Shown: in pieces, positions 1-11,341 of the stretch
Layout of the letters: every line of letters begins with the position of its first letter
Numbering within the stretch: position 1 is the stretch's first letter
Origin: Hevea brasiliensis
Taxonomy: Eukaryota > Streptophyta > Magnoliopsida > Malpighiales > Euphorbiaceae
Length of the DNA: 64,000 nucleotides
NCBI RefSeq assembly: GCF_030052815.1
Contig: NC_079505.1
Span: 68,470,324-68,534,323 of the forward strand
Direction: 5' to 3'
Notes under the pieces: model-generated
Seen by the model: the letters and a program-made list of their open reading frames with translations, nothing else
What the model was told of the DNA's origin: nothing
Databases searched by the model: none
Program-made: the position numbers and the translations under genes

Positions 1-874
1 TGAAGGTTTATCCTTCTTGTCCTTCAGAGAAGCAAGATACTCTGGGCAGTTCCTTTTCCAGTGCCCATCCTTTTGGCAGTGGAAACACTTTTCTTTGCCT
101 CCATCAGCTTTAGTCTTCCCTTTCTGTTTAGCTATTTTCTTAGAAGGACCAGGAATCTGAGGTTTCTTTTTCTTATTGCCCTTCTTCTTGTTGGACTTTC
201 CAGCAGAAGAAGATGCAATCAAAGCAACCTCTTTTCCTTTATTGCCCAACATATTCTTTTGGGCAATAGCCAGCATATTGAGTAAACCAGCTAAGGTACA
301 TTCCTGTTTAGTCATATGAAAATTTGTCACAAAATTCCCAAAAGACTTAGGAAGGGACTGAAGGATCAAATCCGTCTGTAGTTGGAAATCCATGTTGAAG
401 TCAAGATGTTCCAACTGCTCAATCAGCCGAATCATCTTATGGACATGATCCCCAACATTCTGTCCCTCAGACATCCTCATGCGGAACAGCTGCTTAGATA
501 TCTCATACCTAATATTCCTACTGTGCTCACCATACAACTGTTGTAGGTGAAGGAGGATCTCACTCACACTTTGCATGTTCTCATACTGCTTTTGTAACTC
601 ATTACTCATGGAAGCAAGCATGTAACACTTAGCTCTCATATCATGCTCCTTTCACTTGTCCAAAGTTTCATATTTCTCTGGAGTGGCCTCTAGAGATAAG
701 GGACCAGGAACATTTGAATCTAGAATATATCCTATATGTTCAAGGTTCAGGATAAGTTTCAAATTTCTTAGCCAATCAGAGAGATTAGGTTCTGTCAACC
801 TATTGCGATCAAGTATACTTGCAAGGATATTGGATGGTGGTGGTTGTTTGTGCTCATTATTATCAGAAAATTAA
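1..874 (-). pseudogene. Ty1-copia gag, broken and cut by the window edge
   Basis: Minus-strand reading gives a UBN2-type copia Gag. Near its N terminus is the segment SDWLRNLKLILNLEHIGYIL, and toward the window edge a basic Lys-rich stretch leads into a CCHC zinc knuckle (CFHCQKDGHWKRNC, about 45-100) that binds element RNA. Gag would form the cytoplasmic virus-like particle. It is not intact: codon TGA at 652-654 replaces what is normally Trp in the KWKEHDMRAKCYML block. The only plausible start (ATG, 857-855, followed by S-T-N-N-H-H-H) is out of frame with the rest, implying a small indel near 830-850. The protein runs off the left end of the window, so pol cannot be judged. Seen: motifs, stop and frame break. 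Known: the order of copia domains. Inferred: dead copy. Confidence 0.85.
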
Positions 875-2629
875 CTGCAAAAAATAATCAGATTAATTAG
901 TAAATATATCAAGTAATTAACCAAAATGATTATGGTCTTTTAATCAAATTGGTCCTCCTACTAACTTAGTGAATCCTACACTTCCAAAGTAGAAAACGGA
1001 AATCCTAGTTGGATGGATTTCTAGTGGGTGATTGAATTCTTATAATTCTATTGATCATACTCAGGTACATCCGTTATTAGAATTACAATAAACTATAAGT
1101 GAGCAACTCCTTGCCCATCATATCTCATGTGAGATTCAATCCTTTACCTAGCCCCTAATGCTCAAAATCTCAGGTACATCTATTATTGACTTATCTTGCA
1201 TTAGTTAAGTTGATCCCATTGAGCCAGTAATTATGCAAATAATTTTAATGTCCTCAGGTACATCCAATATTGGTCACCAAACTATTTACATATTTACAAC
1301 ATCTCATGCTTAACAATTATTCTTAAGAAAATCTCTTAAATTAATTGCATCTTATGCAACTATTTAAAATTTCTTAAAATAATTGCCCCAATGGAGGGTC
1401 CATGTTATAATTACTTTAATTATAGCATTTCCAAGTTAATCATTTGTTTGGAAGATTTTATGGTCATCCTAATTACTATTAAGGTCTCACTTTGCACATT
1501 ATCCATTTAGCATGCATATATCACATAGTGCATACATTCCCATACATCTCATGCATTCATGGATAAGCAGTAAATATGGTATGATCATGGACTTTCTAAG
1601 GGATTCAATTCTGAGCCACCAAGAATTGAATCAGGGCATTCCTAGGTGCATTTCATTCATTCATTTTACAAGAGTTGCTGAAGGAGTACATAATCAACAC
1701 TTGATCTTGAATTCCTCCCATTGGTCCCACCAATGCTCTTGACCTCCTTGAACTTCTTGCAATCCAATATTACATAGTAATCCTTGGCATACCAAGACGA
1801 ATTTATAAGAATTTAAATAAATGAAATTACAACCCAAAAAATTATTACAAACTTAATAATACATGCCCAAAATAAATTAAAATAAATTAATTAATTTACA
1901 ATCCCAAAGAAACATAAAAGAAATAAATCCAATCACATTGGTCTTTTATAATCCATGATCATCCATCATGCATATCACTATTTAACAATTAAATAAAACA
2001 TACATACTTAAATTAAATTGAATATCTCATATTCAACTTAAAAAACCAGATTTGAATATGATTCAAATAAATTTAAAAATTCAGATGTAAATCTCATTCA
2101 AACAAATTTAAAAATTCAGATTTGAATCACATTCAAACAACCTTAAAAATTCAGATTTGAATTACATTCAAACAATTTTTAAAAAATCAGATTTGAATCA
2201 CACTCAAACAATTTTTAAAAATTCAGATCTGAATATTATTCAAACAACTTTAAAAAATCAAATTTAAATATGATTCAAACAACTTTAAAAATTCAGATTT
2301 GAATCACATTCAAACAACTTTTAAAATTCAGATTTGAATCACATTCAAATAATTTTTAAAATTCTGATTTGAATCAAAATTTAATTTTGTGATTGAAATT
2401 CTAATTAAACAATTCAATTAGACATAGGATGAGCTTTTAGATCATACAACAATTGCAAATTAAAAAGCCAAATCTTGAGCCACTCATGAAGCCATAAACC
2501 TTGCGCACCATGAAGGTGTTCTCTTGCATGCCGCCATACATCCATTGCAACCAGCAATGGATAAATCATCTCATGATCAAAACACACAATTAAATCATAT
2601 AATAAAAAATGTAAATGGCAAATAAAGTT
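875..2629 (-). other. long non-coding leader of the copia element, probable leader intron
   Basis: About 1.75 kb separates the PBS (2641-2630) from gag, far more than the usual short copia leader. There is no long ORF. Just before gag the minus strand has a pyrimidine-rich tract ending in TTTTTTGCAG (877-875 is the CAG), a good splice acceptor, which suggests that part of the leader is removed by splicing. A candidate donor (CAAG/GTTTAT) lies near 2500 but was not proved. Between about 1060 and 1265 the motif caggtacatc recurs three times at intervals near 90-100 bp. A minisatellite fills 2030-2390. The leader and intron assignment is inference. Confidence 0.45.
2030..2390. repeat. about 37-bp imperfect minisatellite in copia leader
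   Basis: Roughly nine to ten consecutive units built on the core aaattcagatttgaatcaca followed by ttcaaacaa and a T/A-rich joint. Units differ by scattered substitutions and 1-2 base indels, with unit lengths of about 35-39 bp. It sits inside the leader of the minus-strand copia element, so it is probably part of that family rather than host DNA. Confidence 0.85.
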
Positions 2630-2641
2630 GCTTTGATACCA
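2630..2641 (-). promoter_or_regulatory. primer-binding site of copia element (tRNA-iMet)
   Basis: Minus strand reads TGGTATCAAAGC, one base from the standard plant copia PBS TGGTATCAGAGC, which is complementary to the 3' end of initiator tRNA-Met. It lies directly inside the LTR end. Confidence 0.75.
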
Positions 2642-4750
2642 ATTAAAGGAACGAAAGCGTGAAAAAATCAAGTTTATATCATTGAATTTAAAAATTTTAA
2701 CCTAGGGTCACATGTATCATGCAAGATTTATTTTTATCTTTTTTTTTTCAATGATAAACAATATATTAAAACTCTTTTAATATGTTTTTGAATTTGTATT
2801 TGTCATTTAAGATTTTAAAATTAATCAGATTAATTTTAGAACCCTAGATTAAATCAAGAACAAACATACTAACCTCTTGATGCACTGCAGTGTATTTGCG
2901 CCTTTGAGATTAGTCTTCAGGATACCAGATATTGTCCCTCTAGCTTGTCCACACCAAGAACACCTATGGCAGCCCTTGAACAGCTTCTAAAGTTTTTTCT
3001 ATTATTTAGAAAATCAAGTTCTGCCTTTTAAGAGATTAAAGATGTAAACAGGACACTAGAAACAATTTCTGGTATTTTTAATTCAAGAGATTGTTTGCTA
3101 ATATCTTGGAATAGATGAAAGATGAAGAGAAAGAGAAGGGAGACTCTTGGGTGGCGGCACCAAGGATGAAGAGCCGCTGGTTATGTTTTTTTTTTCTTCA
3201 TAACAACACTTATATAGCTAGGTTAACACATTAAACCCTTGCCACATGTCACCCTCTGATTGGTTCTAGGTTTAATTAACCCAATACATTGTGCCAAGTG
3301 TCAAACCTATATTTAATCTTAATTTTAATCATATTACATGATTAAAAAACATTTGGCAAGCTTATGTGTAATGCCATGTGTCACTATCTCATGGTGCTAC
3401 ATGTCACCCTGTGAAAAGACCAAAATGCCCCTGTGTCTTAATTTTGAGTTCTCAACCCAAAATAATTATTTCTCTTCTTCTAATCAATTTATATCAAATA
3501 AAATTAATTAATTAATCTTTATTAATTAATTTCTCATTAATTAAATTCATATTTAAACACTTTAAATATAAATTTAACTTACACTATACATCCAATAATC
3601 TAGATTTGGTTTCAAGTAATGCTAGGGACTTTGCAATCTAATTGCAAACCAAACCTATTTAATTAATCAATTAAACTCTTTAATTAATTAATTAAATCAT
3701 ATTTAATTAGGTGATAACTTGTGTATGTGTGTGACTTACTAGGCTCATCACTAATTGGCAATGAGACATGATATCAACTCTTAATATCATCAGAACTCTT
3801 TCTTACCATAAATGATTTCTCTAAATCATTTTACGCACCTCATAGACCATGGTTAACACCTAGCATAGCATGCCATGGCCACCCAATCAGTAATAAGGTT
3901 TACCTTAAATGAACCTATAATCATATGTTACGATGCACTAGAATCTCTCTGTTACAAAATCCTAACTCAAGCTGGAGTCATAGTTTATGTTAAACCCCAT
4001 TTGCTATGAATATTATATTCTCTTTTAATTCCAGTTCTTGATTAAAAGATTTTCTCTTCAGAAACTCTTTTCTGAATAAATCTATTTGTCCTGGCCAGGA
4101 ACTTGAAACATCAAGAATAATTAAATGAACATAGGATTTTATCCCTATTTATTTAGAGGAACAGATTCCATCTTGATAAACACCTACCTTCATATATAAC
4201 TAGTAGGAGCCAACACGTGCCCATATACCCATACAAAGTACAAGTATGAAAGCAGTATCAAACTCAAACCACCTATATATAAGATAACTGTGCTATCTCA
4301 GGTCTAAAGATTATATGCACTAATATGATTTATGACAATGCATTGACAAGAGTAAACTCCATGTGCTTGTCATAAGTGTCACTGGTTCGGCCTACTTATC
4401 ATTTATAAGTGCCTATCATGTTTGTCATATGGCATGAGACTCACCATTCCATCTTATTTATATTTCATATAAATAACTTGAGAACAAACATGAATACAAT
4501 CTTTCTGAATAAGTCATGTCCTTATTATGAAGTATCCTCGATTGTGAACCTATTTATGATACTTTGTATTAGAAATACTGTCACTCATATTCTTAACAAC
4601 TTAAAAATAGAATTTCTAACAAAATATCAATGGACCTTTTCTATTGCACATAAATATCTTATGTAAACGAAAAAGTGAAAATGCCTTTTATTAATAAAAA
4701 CATGTACAAGATACATACTAAATGATATGCACTAGGGCATACTACTAACA
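2642..4750 (-). mobile_element. 5' LTR of minus-strand Ty1-copia element
   Basis: On the minus strand the LTR opens at 4750 with TGTTAGTAGTATGCCC and runs to the PBS at 2641. At about 2.1 kb it is long for copia. It contains a TATA box on the same strand (CTTATATA on plus, 3209-3216) and, some 480 bp downstream, an AATAAA on the minus strand near 2727, the order expected for U3-R-U5. No coding content. The 3' partner LTR lies outside the window, so the inner boundary is set only by the PBS and is uncertain by a few bases. Confidence 0.65.
3209..3216 (-). promoter_or_regulatory. TATA box of copia LTR promoter
   Basis: Minus strand reads agcTATATAAGtgttg, a strong plant TATA box within the LTR and correctly oriented to transcribe toward the PBS and gag. 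Start site expected near 3180. Confidence 0.5.
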
Positions 4751-6955
4751 TATCTTACCCAAATTCGAACTTTGATTGTTTTATTCTTTAGCTCTATTCT
4801 CTTTCTCGACTTGATTGTCATGTTAGAAACTTATACCTTTTCACTGTCTTTACCAAGTCATCTACACCTCGATGTTACTCAGAATTGGTCCTTTGACCAC
4901 TCTAGCTAGTACTTCTACTGGCATTCGGGTTATGCTACATCTGCAACCAACTGTCAAAATTTTTATTTCTGCACTGCTTATATTTATTGGTAATATGTAA
5001 TTTGCCTTTACTAACTTACTACCCTTAATGTTATTCTGTTTAGAGTATACTTGTTTTTAAGTAATAAGAAGTTTAAAAGGAACTCAGGGAATTGCAGCCA
5101 TGCATTTACTGTGTGATCATTGTCCCTATCCTTTAGATTACATACTATCCCCTACTACCTTAAGGAGGGGATCTGCAGGGATTCTATTTTCCCATATCAA
5201 CTAAATTAGCCAAAACTTAAGATATTGGGTACCCAAACCTGTTATTCAATTCAAAGGCTTTACATCTAGGGGTGTGCAAACGGTCGGTTCGGTTCCGAAC
5301 CGAACCGAAAATCGAACTGATAAATATCGATTCGGTTCGGTTTTAAACCGATCAAACCGAAATTTATAAAATTTCATATTTTTAACATTAATTCTAAATA
5401 ATAAAAACATAAAAACAAAAAAAATTAGAAATCAAAACTCAAAAATCTTAAGGTTCGGTTCGGTTTTCTTTGATTTCAGTTCGGTTCGATTCGGTTCGAT
5501 TCAATTTGGTTCGATTTTTTTTATTTCCTATATATATTAATAATTTCGGTTCGGTTCGGTTTTTTTGATTTTTTTATGAAAATAACCGAACCGAACCGAT
5601 TAATCCGAAATTATCAAAATTATAAACCGAACCGAACCGATTAAATTTTAAAACCGAACCGATTGAACCGAATTAATCGGTTCGGTTTTTCGGTTTAAAC
5701 CGAAAACTGCACACCCCTATTTACATCCATCATGAGCTGATTACTTATGATTCCTATAATGGAACTTATACCCTCTCCAGGATAACTCTACCTCACTTTA
5801 CAATCCCATTTGGAACACTATTCCATAGGTCACCATCATCAGTAGTAACCTTCTGTCCCTCCTGAAAGGATAAGACCATATCCTACATCACAACTAACTG
5901 CAAAGGAGTTACTGCATTTGTCACCTTGCCACAACCATGTCAAGCTATCTGCTCTCTTATCATATTACAAACTCCTTAAAGCGTCATTTCACAGGCTATG
6001 AACACCATTCATAGCATTCGGTCTCCTTTTTAAGGGAGCAAAGTCATATTCTGTGCCTTACTGCTACACAAAGAAGATACTATTTTCACTAAACTTTGGG
6101 CAAAATATCTGTTACAATGCCAAAACTATCCAAGACCCCATATTGGAGACTAGATGGTCTCACTTTGTAGGTGCTAACTTTACTTGCAACTATATTTAAA
6201 CTTTTAATCTTATGGTAACTCCTAATGTAACTCTAGCTCATACTAAGATAACCGAGTCACTGACTCTAGTTATCACCCAACTGGGACCTTCGATATTCTA
6301 GCTCAAGGGTTTTAAACCCCTAACTAGGAGTCCCAAACACCTTTACAAAAATAGAACTCTATTTTGGTATATCCATACCAAAACAAAAGCTAGCTGCAAA
6401 CATCCGTGTAGAACACGTTAGGGATGCATGTAGTTCTACATAATAATTCCATGTCGGTACTGTAATCTGTAGCTTACCACACAAACAATGAGAGCATTAC
6501 GTAGGTCACTATGGTACATCTTAACAAATCAGGTTTTCTAACCTCTTATCTCTCTTTAACCAACTGATACTATAAACTTGCCCTGACTGGGCTGTCCACT
6601 AATAACTGCTAGCAGTGGTACCCTTACCTCCATCTAGGGCAGTTATACTGCCATAACTCATATTTATGTATTCATGCCTTACACTAGATAATCATGCTAA
6701 TTAGCCCTATTTTGATAGAAACATGACATTTCTTAAAGTACGTATCCCCCTGGCAGACCTCAACATGTCTGCTAGCTCAAATTCACATCACCATATACTC
6801 CATGAAGATTGAGACAGTAAACTGAAGCACTCTATACTACCTAAAGAATAATGCAGAATATAAAAATAAGGAGTTATAGAAAAAGATGAAACAAGAACCT
6901 ATACTCTGCATGTGACAACTCTAGGTACACACTTTTCCATAAATCTAGAGCCTAA
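4751..6955 (-). mobile_element. non-coding interior of minus-strand gypsy-type element
   Basis: This stretch follows the PBS at 6967-6956 on the minus strand, where gag-pol should be, but no reading frame resembling Gag or Pol is present on either strand. The minus-strand sequence between 6556 and 6421 is clearly related to 22449-22571 inside the LARD element (shared blocks such as cagattacagt and ttattgtgtagagcta, slightly diverged). The interior therefore looks like a conserved non-coding domain of a non-autonomous gypsy derivative. It is interrupted by a hAT MITE at 5267-5719 and ends against the copia LTR at 4750. Confidence 0.5.
5267..5719. mobile_element. hAT-type MITE, 453 bp, with 8-bp target duplication
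   Basis: Terminal inverted repeats TAGGGGTGTGCA and TGCACACCCCTA bound the element, and the perfect 8-bp direct repeat TTTACATC flanks it at 5259-5266 and 5720-5727. Subterminal DNA is packed with cggttcggtt / aaccgaaccg motifs in both orientations, so much of it can fold back. It has no ORF. The 8-bp target duplication together with TAGGG-type ends is the hallmark of the hAT superfamily, so it must be moved by a transposase from elsewhere. Confidence 0.9.
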
Positions 6956-6967
6956 GCTCTGATACTA
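6956..6967 (-). promoter_or_regulatory. PBS of minus-strand gypsy element
   Basis: Minus strand reads TAGTATCAGAGC, one base off the tRNA-iMet-complementary PBS, a few bases inside the LTR end TGACA at 6972. Confidence 0.7.
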
Positions 6968-6971
6968 ACTC

Positions 6972-7985
6972 TGTCACGACCCAAATTCTGGGTTAGACTG
7001 ACACTATGACTTAGCTTAATATAAGGCCCTCAAAGCCAGTAGTAAGCCTAACTATCCCTAGCCTAACCATAAGTTCTATAACTGTAGTCCAAATTCAAGA
7101 AATCAAACGGACAGAGTCCAGCCATAAATTGGACTACCCAATGGGGAGTATTAACTCATTCGACCTGTAAACACAAAAATAACTCATCTTGGAGAGTTCA
7201 GCTCACCCTCACAATCCTTAAAACAATAAATAATCAAATGGGAGCTCGGTTCCCTCATTCAAAGTGAATACTCATCACATACATTCCAACAAATCCATAT
7301 AATAGGTTTACAATTTCAAAAGAAATAGATTATTACAATCCCAACAAGATTAGAACACTACTAGCACATGCGGAGTTCTTGATTATAAATCAAGGAAATA
7401 AAATACAATAAGCTGTTGCTGTGTAAACCTACGAGAAAGGAAGTAGGTTATTCATAAAAATAGTTCACTTGTCACCTGAGGAAAAATGGTTAAGCAGAAG
7501 TGAGCGTTTGACTCATAGAGTAAGATATTAATTTTAAATACAATGTCTATAACTATATAGAATAATGCATTGCCTGAATATAAAATGCAGCATAATCACG
7601 TAGTATAAAAAATTCAAGTAATATCCGAGCAAAAGATAATTTGGAGCATGCACGCACCCGTGTGTCTCAACAACATATATACATATGGGAGCTGATCTCC
7701 TATACAGCTATCTTAATTCCAATACCTGCCAGCTAGATTAACTCGAGTCGGACTTTCTCTTAATAATCTAAGTGCAGGGGTTAACAATATCAATTCAAAG
7801 TCGTACTCACCCCGACTTATCCACATATAAGCATCGAGTCCTAACGAGTCAAGCTCCAGCTGCGACTACCTGTCCTACCATATCCATAAACACACTACAC
7901 GCATGCCGACATATGCACATAGCTTCAAATTACCTTAAGGCGATACCCATAATAGTTTCATTAAATAAAATGCAATACAAGGCAT
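6972..7985 (-). mobile_element. LTR of minus-strand gypsy-type element, truncated
   Basis: On the plus strand the LTR starts TGTCACGACCCAAATT at 6972, i.e. the minus-strand LTR ends GGTCGTGACA next to the PBS, typical of a widespread plant gypsy LTR group. It is non-coding. Its other end is not seen. It appears interrupted near 7985, where DNA belonging to the Athila LTR begins; that boundary is approximate. Confidence 0.6.
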
Positions 7986-8249
7986 GCCTAGTGATGCATA
8001 CATTTTGCATAGTCATTTAGGTCTAATTTCATAGCCATTTTATTTTATTATTAGTCATTTTTAGCCAATTTCATTAGTTATTTAGTTAGTTTTTCATAGT
8101 TATCAATTTTGCATTAATTTGTAATTTTTACTTTGTTTTGTAGGAAAAATGGTGTTTTTGAAGGACTGAAGAGAAATTTTGCCATTGAGGAGTGACTTCT
8201 ACAGCCAAAGATGTCAAAAACAAGTTTTCAAGCTGAAATATGCATTGAC

Positions 8250-8490
8250 CAAATTGTGCATAACTTGCCGCATAAGTTATGCAGATCTGCATAAGGAGAA
8301 AAATCACTGTTCCAATACCTGCCGAAATGTGCATAAGGAGACTGCATAGCTTATGCACATTCACGCCTCCCTTATGCACTTTCACGGAATTGTGCATAAC
8401 CTATGCACCAAGTCATGTAGTTTCGCATAAGTGAACCAAAAACCAGCTAAATCGCATAAGGGATCGCATGACTTATGCATCCACTTATGC
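8250..8490. repeat. cluster of TGCATAAG/CTTATGCA octamer motifs in LTR
   Basis: About fifteen occurrences of gcataa[gc] or its complement (with gcatag, cttatgca, cgcataag variants) lie in 240 bp in alternating orientation, immediately upstream of the LTR TATA box. See findings. Confidence 0.75.
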
Positions 8491-8586
8491 AAATTCCATA
8501 AAGAGTTCATTAATGAGCTGGCAGAAGATTCCCTCAGAAAATCCCTCCTCAAACACACCATTTTAGGGCTCCATGTCAGAAAATGC

Positions 8587-8594
8587 TATATATA
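8587..8594 (+). promoter_or_regulatory. TATA box of Athila-like LTR
   Basis: gcTATATATAgtccc, plus strand, about 1.15 kb before gag and correctly placed between the octamer cluster and the PBS. Confidence 0.5.
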
Positions 8595-9617
8595 GTCCCA
8601 TTTCCCATTTTAGAAGGGGAGAGAAGGAGCAGAAAAGGAAAGGGAGAGGAGAGGCAGAATTGGAGGAGTCACTTTCACCTTCCACACCATTTTCAACCAA
8701 GATTTGCAGATTTCTTTCTTTCCTTATATTTTTCCTACATTTCTAGTGTTTAATTTCTTGTTTCTTAGCTTAGATTGAAGCTTATTTTCATATAAACTCA
8801 GATTTTCTTGTAAGGATTATGGGTAGTGAGTAGTTTACTTTTGATTCTGGAGTAAGGGTTGTAATATTTGAGATATTTTGTGGGTTTTGATTGGGTAATC
8901 CATATTTTGTGGTCTTAATGAGTTTTATTCATTTCTTGTATGCTTAATGACATGCTTAGTGTAGGATCCCATTAAGCGATGTTCTTAATCCATGGTTGAG
9001 GCACCGAAAGGAGAAAGCCTTGTGATAGATAATCAAGAAATTGGACTTAATTAACTTAGATCTAGAAATAGACTAAGGATTAAGAGGATTCACAGATTAA
9101 TTAAAGAACTTAATGGGTCTTAATTAATTCTAACTCCACGAAAGTAAGATTAGTTTGATTAAGACACTCTTTGTCTCACTCGAAAGGGTATTCAAAGGAT
9201 TTAAGAATTAATCTCCTTAAAACCCGTAAGTTTCACAAGATTAGATAACCAATTTAAAAATCCCAAAATAGCTCGAATATGAAATCCCGAACTCCGGAAT
9301 CGCCTTTTTACCATAGTTAATTTTCAATTGAATTTAATTGCTTGCCATTTTAAATCTTTCTATATTTGAACTTGCTTATCTCAATTTGATGCAATTTTAG
9401 TTAAATCATTACATTGTTGAATAGATTATTAATTTTGCACGTATAGATTTCATACTCCATTACCCATCCATTCATTACTTTAATTTCAAAAATAGCTCAA
9501 TTTAGTCAACTTTTTATATCAAAAATTCAATCATTAACACAACTCCTCGTGGGAACGATATCTTTTCTATATTACTTGTACGACTCGTGCACTTGCGGTT
9601 GGGACACACCAAGTTTT

Positions 9618-9635
9618 TGGCGCCGTTGCCGGGGA
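9618..9635 (+). promoter_or_regulatory. PBS of Athila-like element (tRNA-Asp type)
   Basis: TGGCGCCGTTGCCGGGGA, the PBS signature of Athila/Tat-group gypsy elements, complementary to the 3' end of plant tRNA-Asp. It sits about 110 bp before gag. Confidence 0.9.
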
Positions 9636-9745
9636 GTTGTTTGTTTAAGATTGAATTCTTGATTATTTTAGTTGTTTTTATTTTTATTTTTGTTATCTTT
9701 TCATTTTGTGTTTGTTTGTTCTTTTTCAGGTACTTTTAATCTTTT

Positions 9746-11341
9746 ATGAGAAGAGCTAGAAGCACAAGTGACACATCCTTATTGTTCAATCCTGAAATTG
9801 AGAAATTTTGTAAAGCCAACAAGAAAGAAACCAGAAAAAGAAAAGAAGTTTTGAGAGAAACTGAATTAGAAGAAGTCATGGCTAATGAAAGAATGAGAAT
9901 TGGTGTTAATGCTGGAAATGATCGAAACAATGAAATTGCAGCCCAAGGTGAAGAAGTTGTTAATGCTAATGTGCCTAGGGGAAGTATGATGGATCATGCT
10001 TTTCCTCGTTTTGATGACTTAAGAGAGAGCATAGCAAGACCAAGAATTGATGCAAATAGTTACAAAATGGATTTTGGAGTTCTTCAAATGATTCAGAATT
10101 CTCAATTCGGAGGACATCCTTCTGAAAATCCACACACACATCTGAAGAAGTTTGCTATGATTTGTGACATGCAAAAACAACCTGGAATGTCTGATGATGC
10201 AGCAAGATTGAAGTTATTCCCATTCTCTTTGAAAGATAGAGCATTGGATTGGCTTGATTCTTTACCTCACAACTCCATTACAAATTGGGAGCAGCTCACT
10301 GACGCATTTCTTGCACAATATTTTCCACCTGGAAAAACTCAAGAACTGAGGAATCAAATGACAACTTTCAGACTAAGAGAAGATGAAACTCTCTATGAGT
10401 CATGGATGAGATGGAAGGAATTAGAGAGACAATGCCCACATCATGCCATTCCGAAATGGATGATAAATCAGAATTTTTACACAAATGTCACTCCTGCTAT
10501 CAGAGGAATTATTGATGCTCAAACAGGAGGAGAATTTATTATGAAGCATGAAGATGAAGCTTATGAGCTATTGGAGAAAATTGCAAAGAATACTCATCTT
10601 TGGAGTAGTCCAAGAGGACCAGCTCCAACTCAAAGGAGGCAAGCTGCTGGAATGTATGATCTTGATCCGTTCAACATGATTAATGCAAAGTTCGATGCAC
10701 TTACAAATGTTTTGGCTAAGAAGATGGAAGATTTGAGTATGTTGGTTAGTTCATCATCATCATCTGGAAGTTCACAACAAGTGGCTTATGCAGAGGGAAC
10801 TACCAGCTGTGGAGTAGACTATGGAGAGCAAGCAGCATATGTTGGTAATTATGGAAACAAGCAAATGGGGAATTCTTACTCTAAAACCTATAATCCAACT
10901 TGGAGGAATCATCCCAACTTTTCATGGGGAAATCAACAAAGTCAAGTTCCAAATTAGAATTTTCAACCACAACAGCAACAAGGAATTCCATATCAGCAAA
11001 ATAGGCAACCATTGCCTAATTTTCAGCAGAAAACTATGAATCCTCCACCAAAATAGCAAGAACAAAGTTCCACCACTGAAGCTTTATTACAACAGATTCT
11101 TGCCAACCAAAATAAGCATGATGAGGAGATGAGAGAGATGAAAGCAAGGCTAGAACAGATGCAAACACATAATGTATCTTTGGAAAATCAGATTGCACAA
11201 CAAGCATCTTCCTCAGGTACCAAGTCTTTTGGTAAGCTTCCAAGTCAACCAGAAAACCCAAGAGAGCAGTGTCAAGCTATTACTTTAAGAAGTGGGAAAG
11301 TTGTAAATAATGAGAAGAGTGAAAAAAATGAGAAAAAATAG
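9746..11341 (+). pseudogene. Athila-like gypsy gag with in-frame stops
   Basis: One frame runs from ATG 9746 through a Retrotrans_gag domain (PFSLKDRALDWLDSLP, then FLAQYFPPGKTQELRNQMT, ESWMRWKELERQCPHH), residues about 140-270, to a Gln/Asn-rich tail. TAG stops break it at 10955-10957 and 11054-11056, both in a Gln-rich context where CAG to TAG is the likely change. The frame then continues through a coiled-coil-like stretch (MREMKARLEQMQ) and QCQAITLRSGKV to TAG at 11339-11341. Gag would build the particle and package RNA. The downstream protease frame overlaps in another phase, so a frameshift also lies near 11310-11340, in a run of GAA/AAA codons. No zinc knuckle is seen. Confidence 0.85.

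Larger units (their letters stand above)
7986..9609 (+). mobile_element. 5' LTR of Athila-like Ty3/gypsy element (left edge approximate)
   Basis: The right edge is fixed by the tRNA-Asp-type PBS at 9618; the LTR probably ends in ...gggacacacca. A TATA box lies at 8587-8594, preceded by a cluster of cataag/cttatg motifs in presumed U3 (8250-8490). A G/A-rich transcribed segment (about 8620-8660) follows it. The left edge is unknown because no 3' LTR is in the window; sequence character changes near 7985. No ORF of note. Confidence 0.55.
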
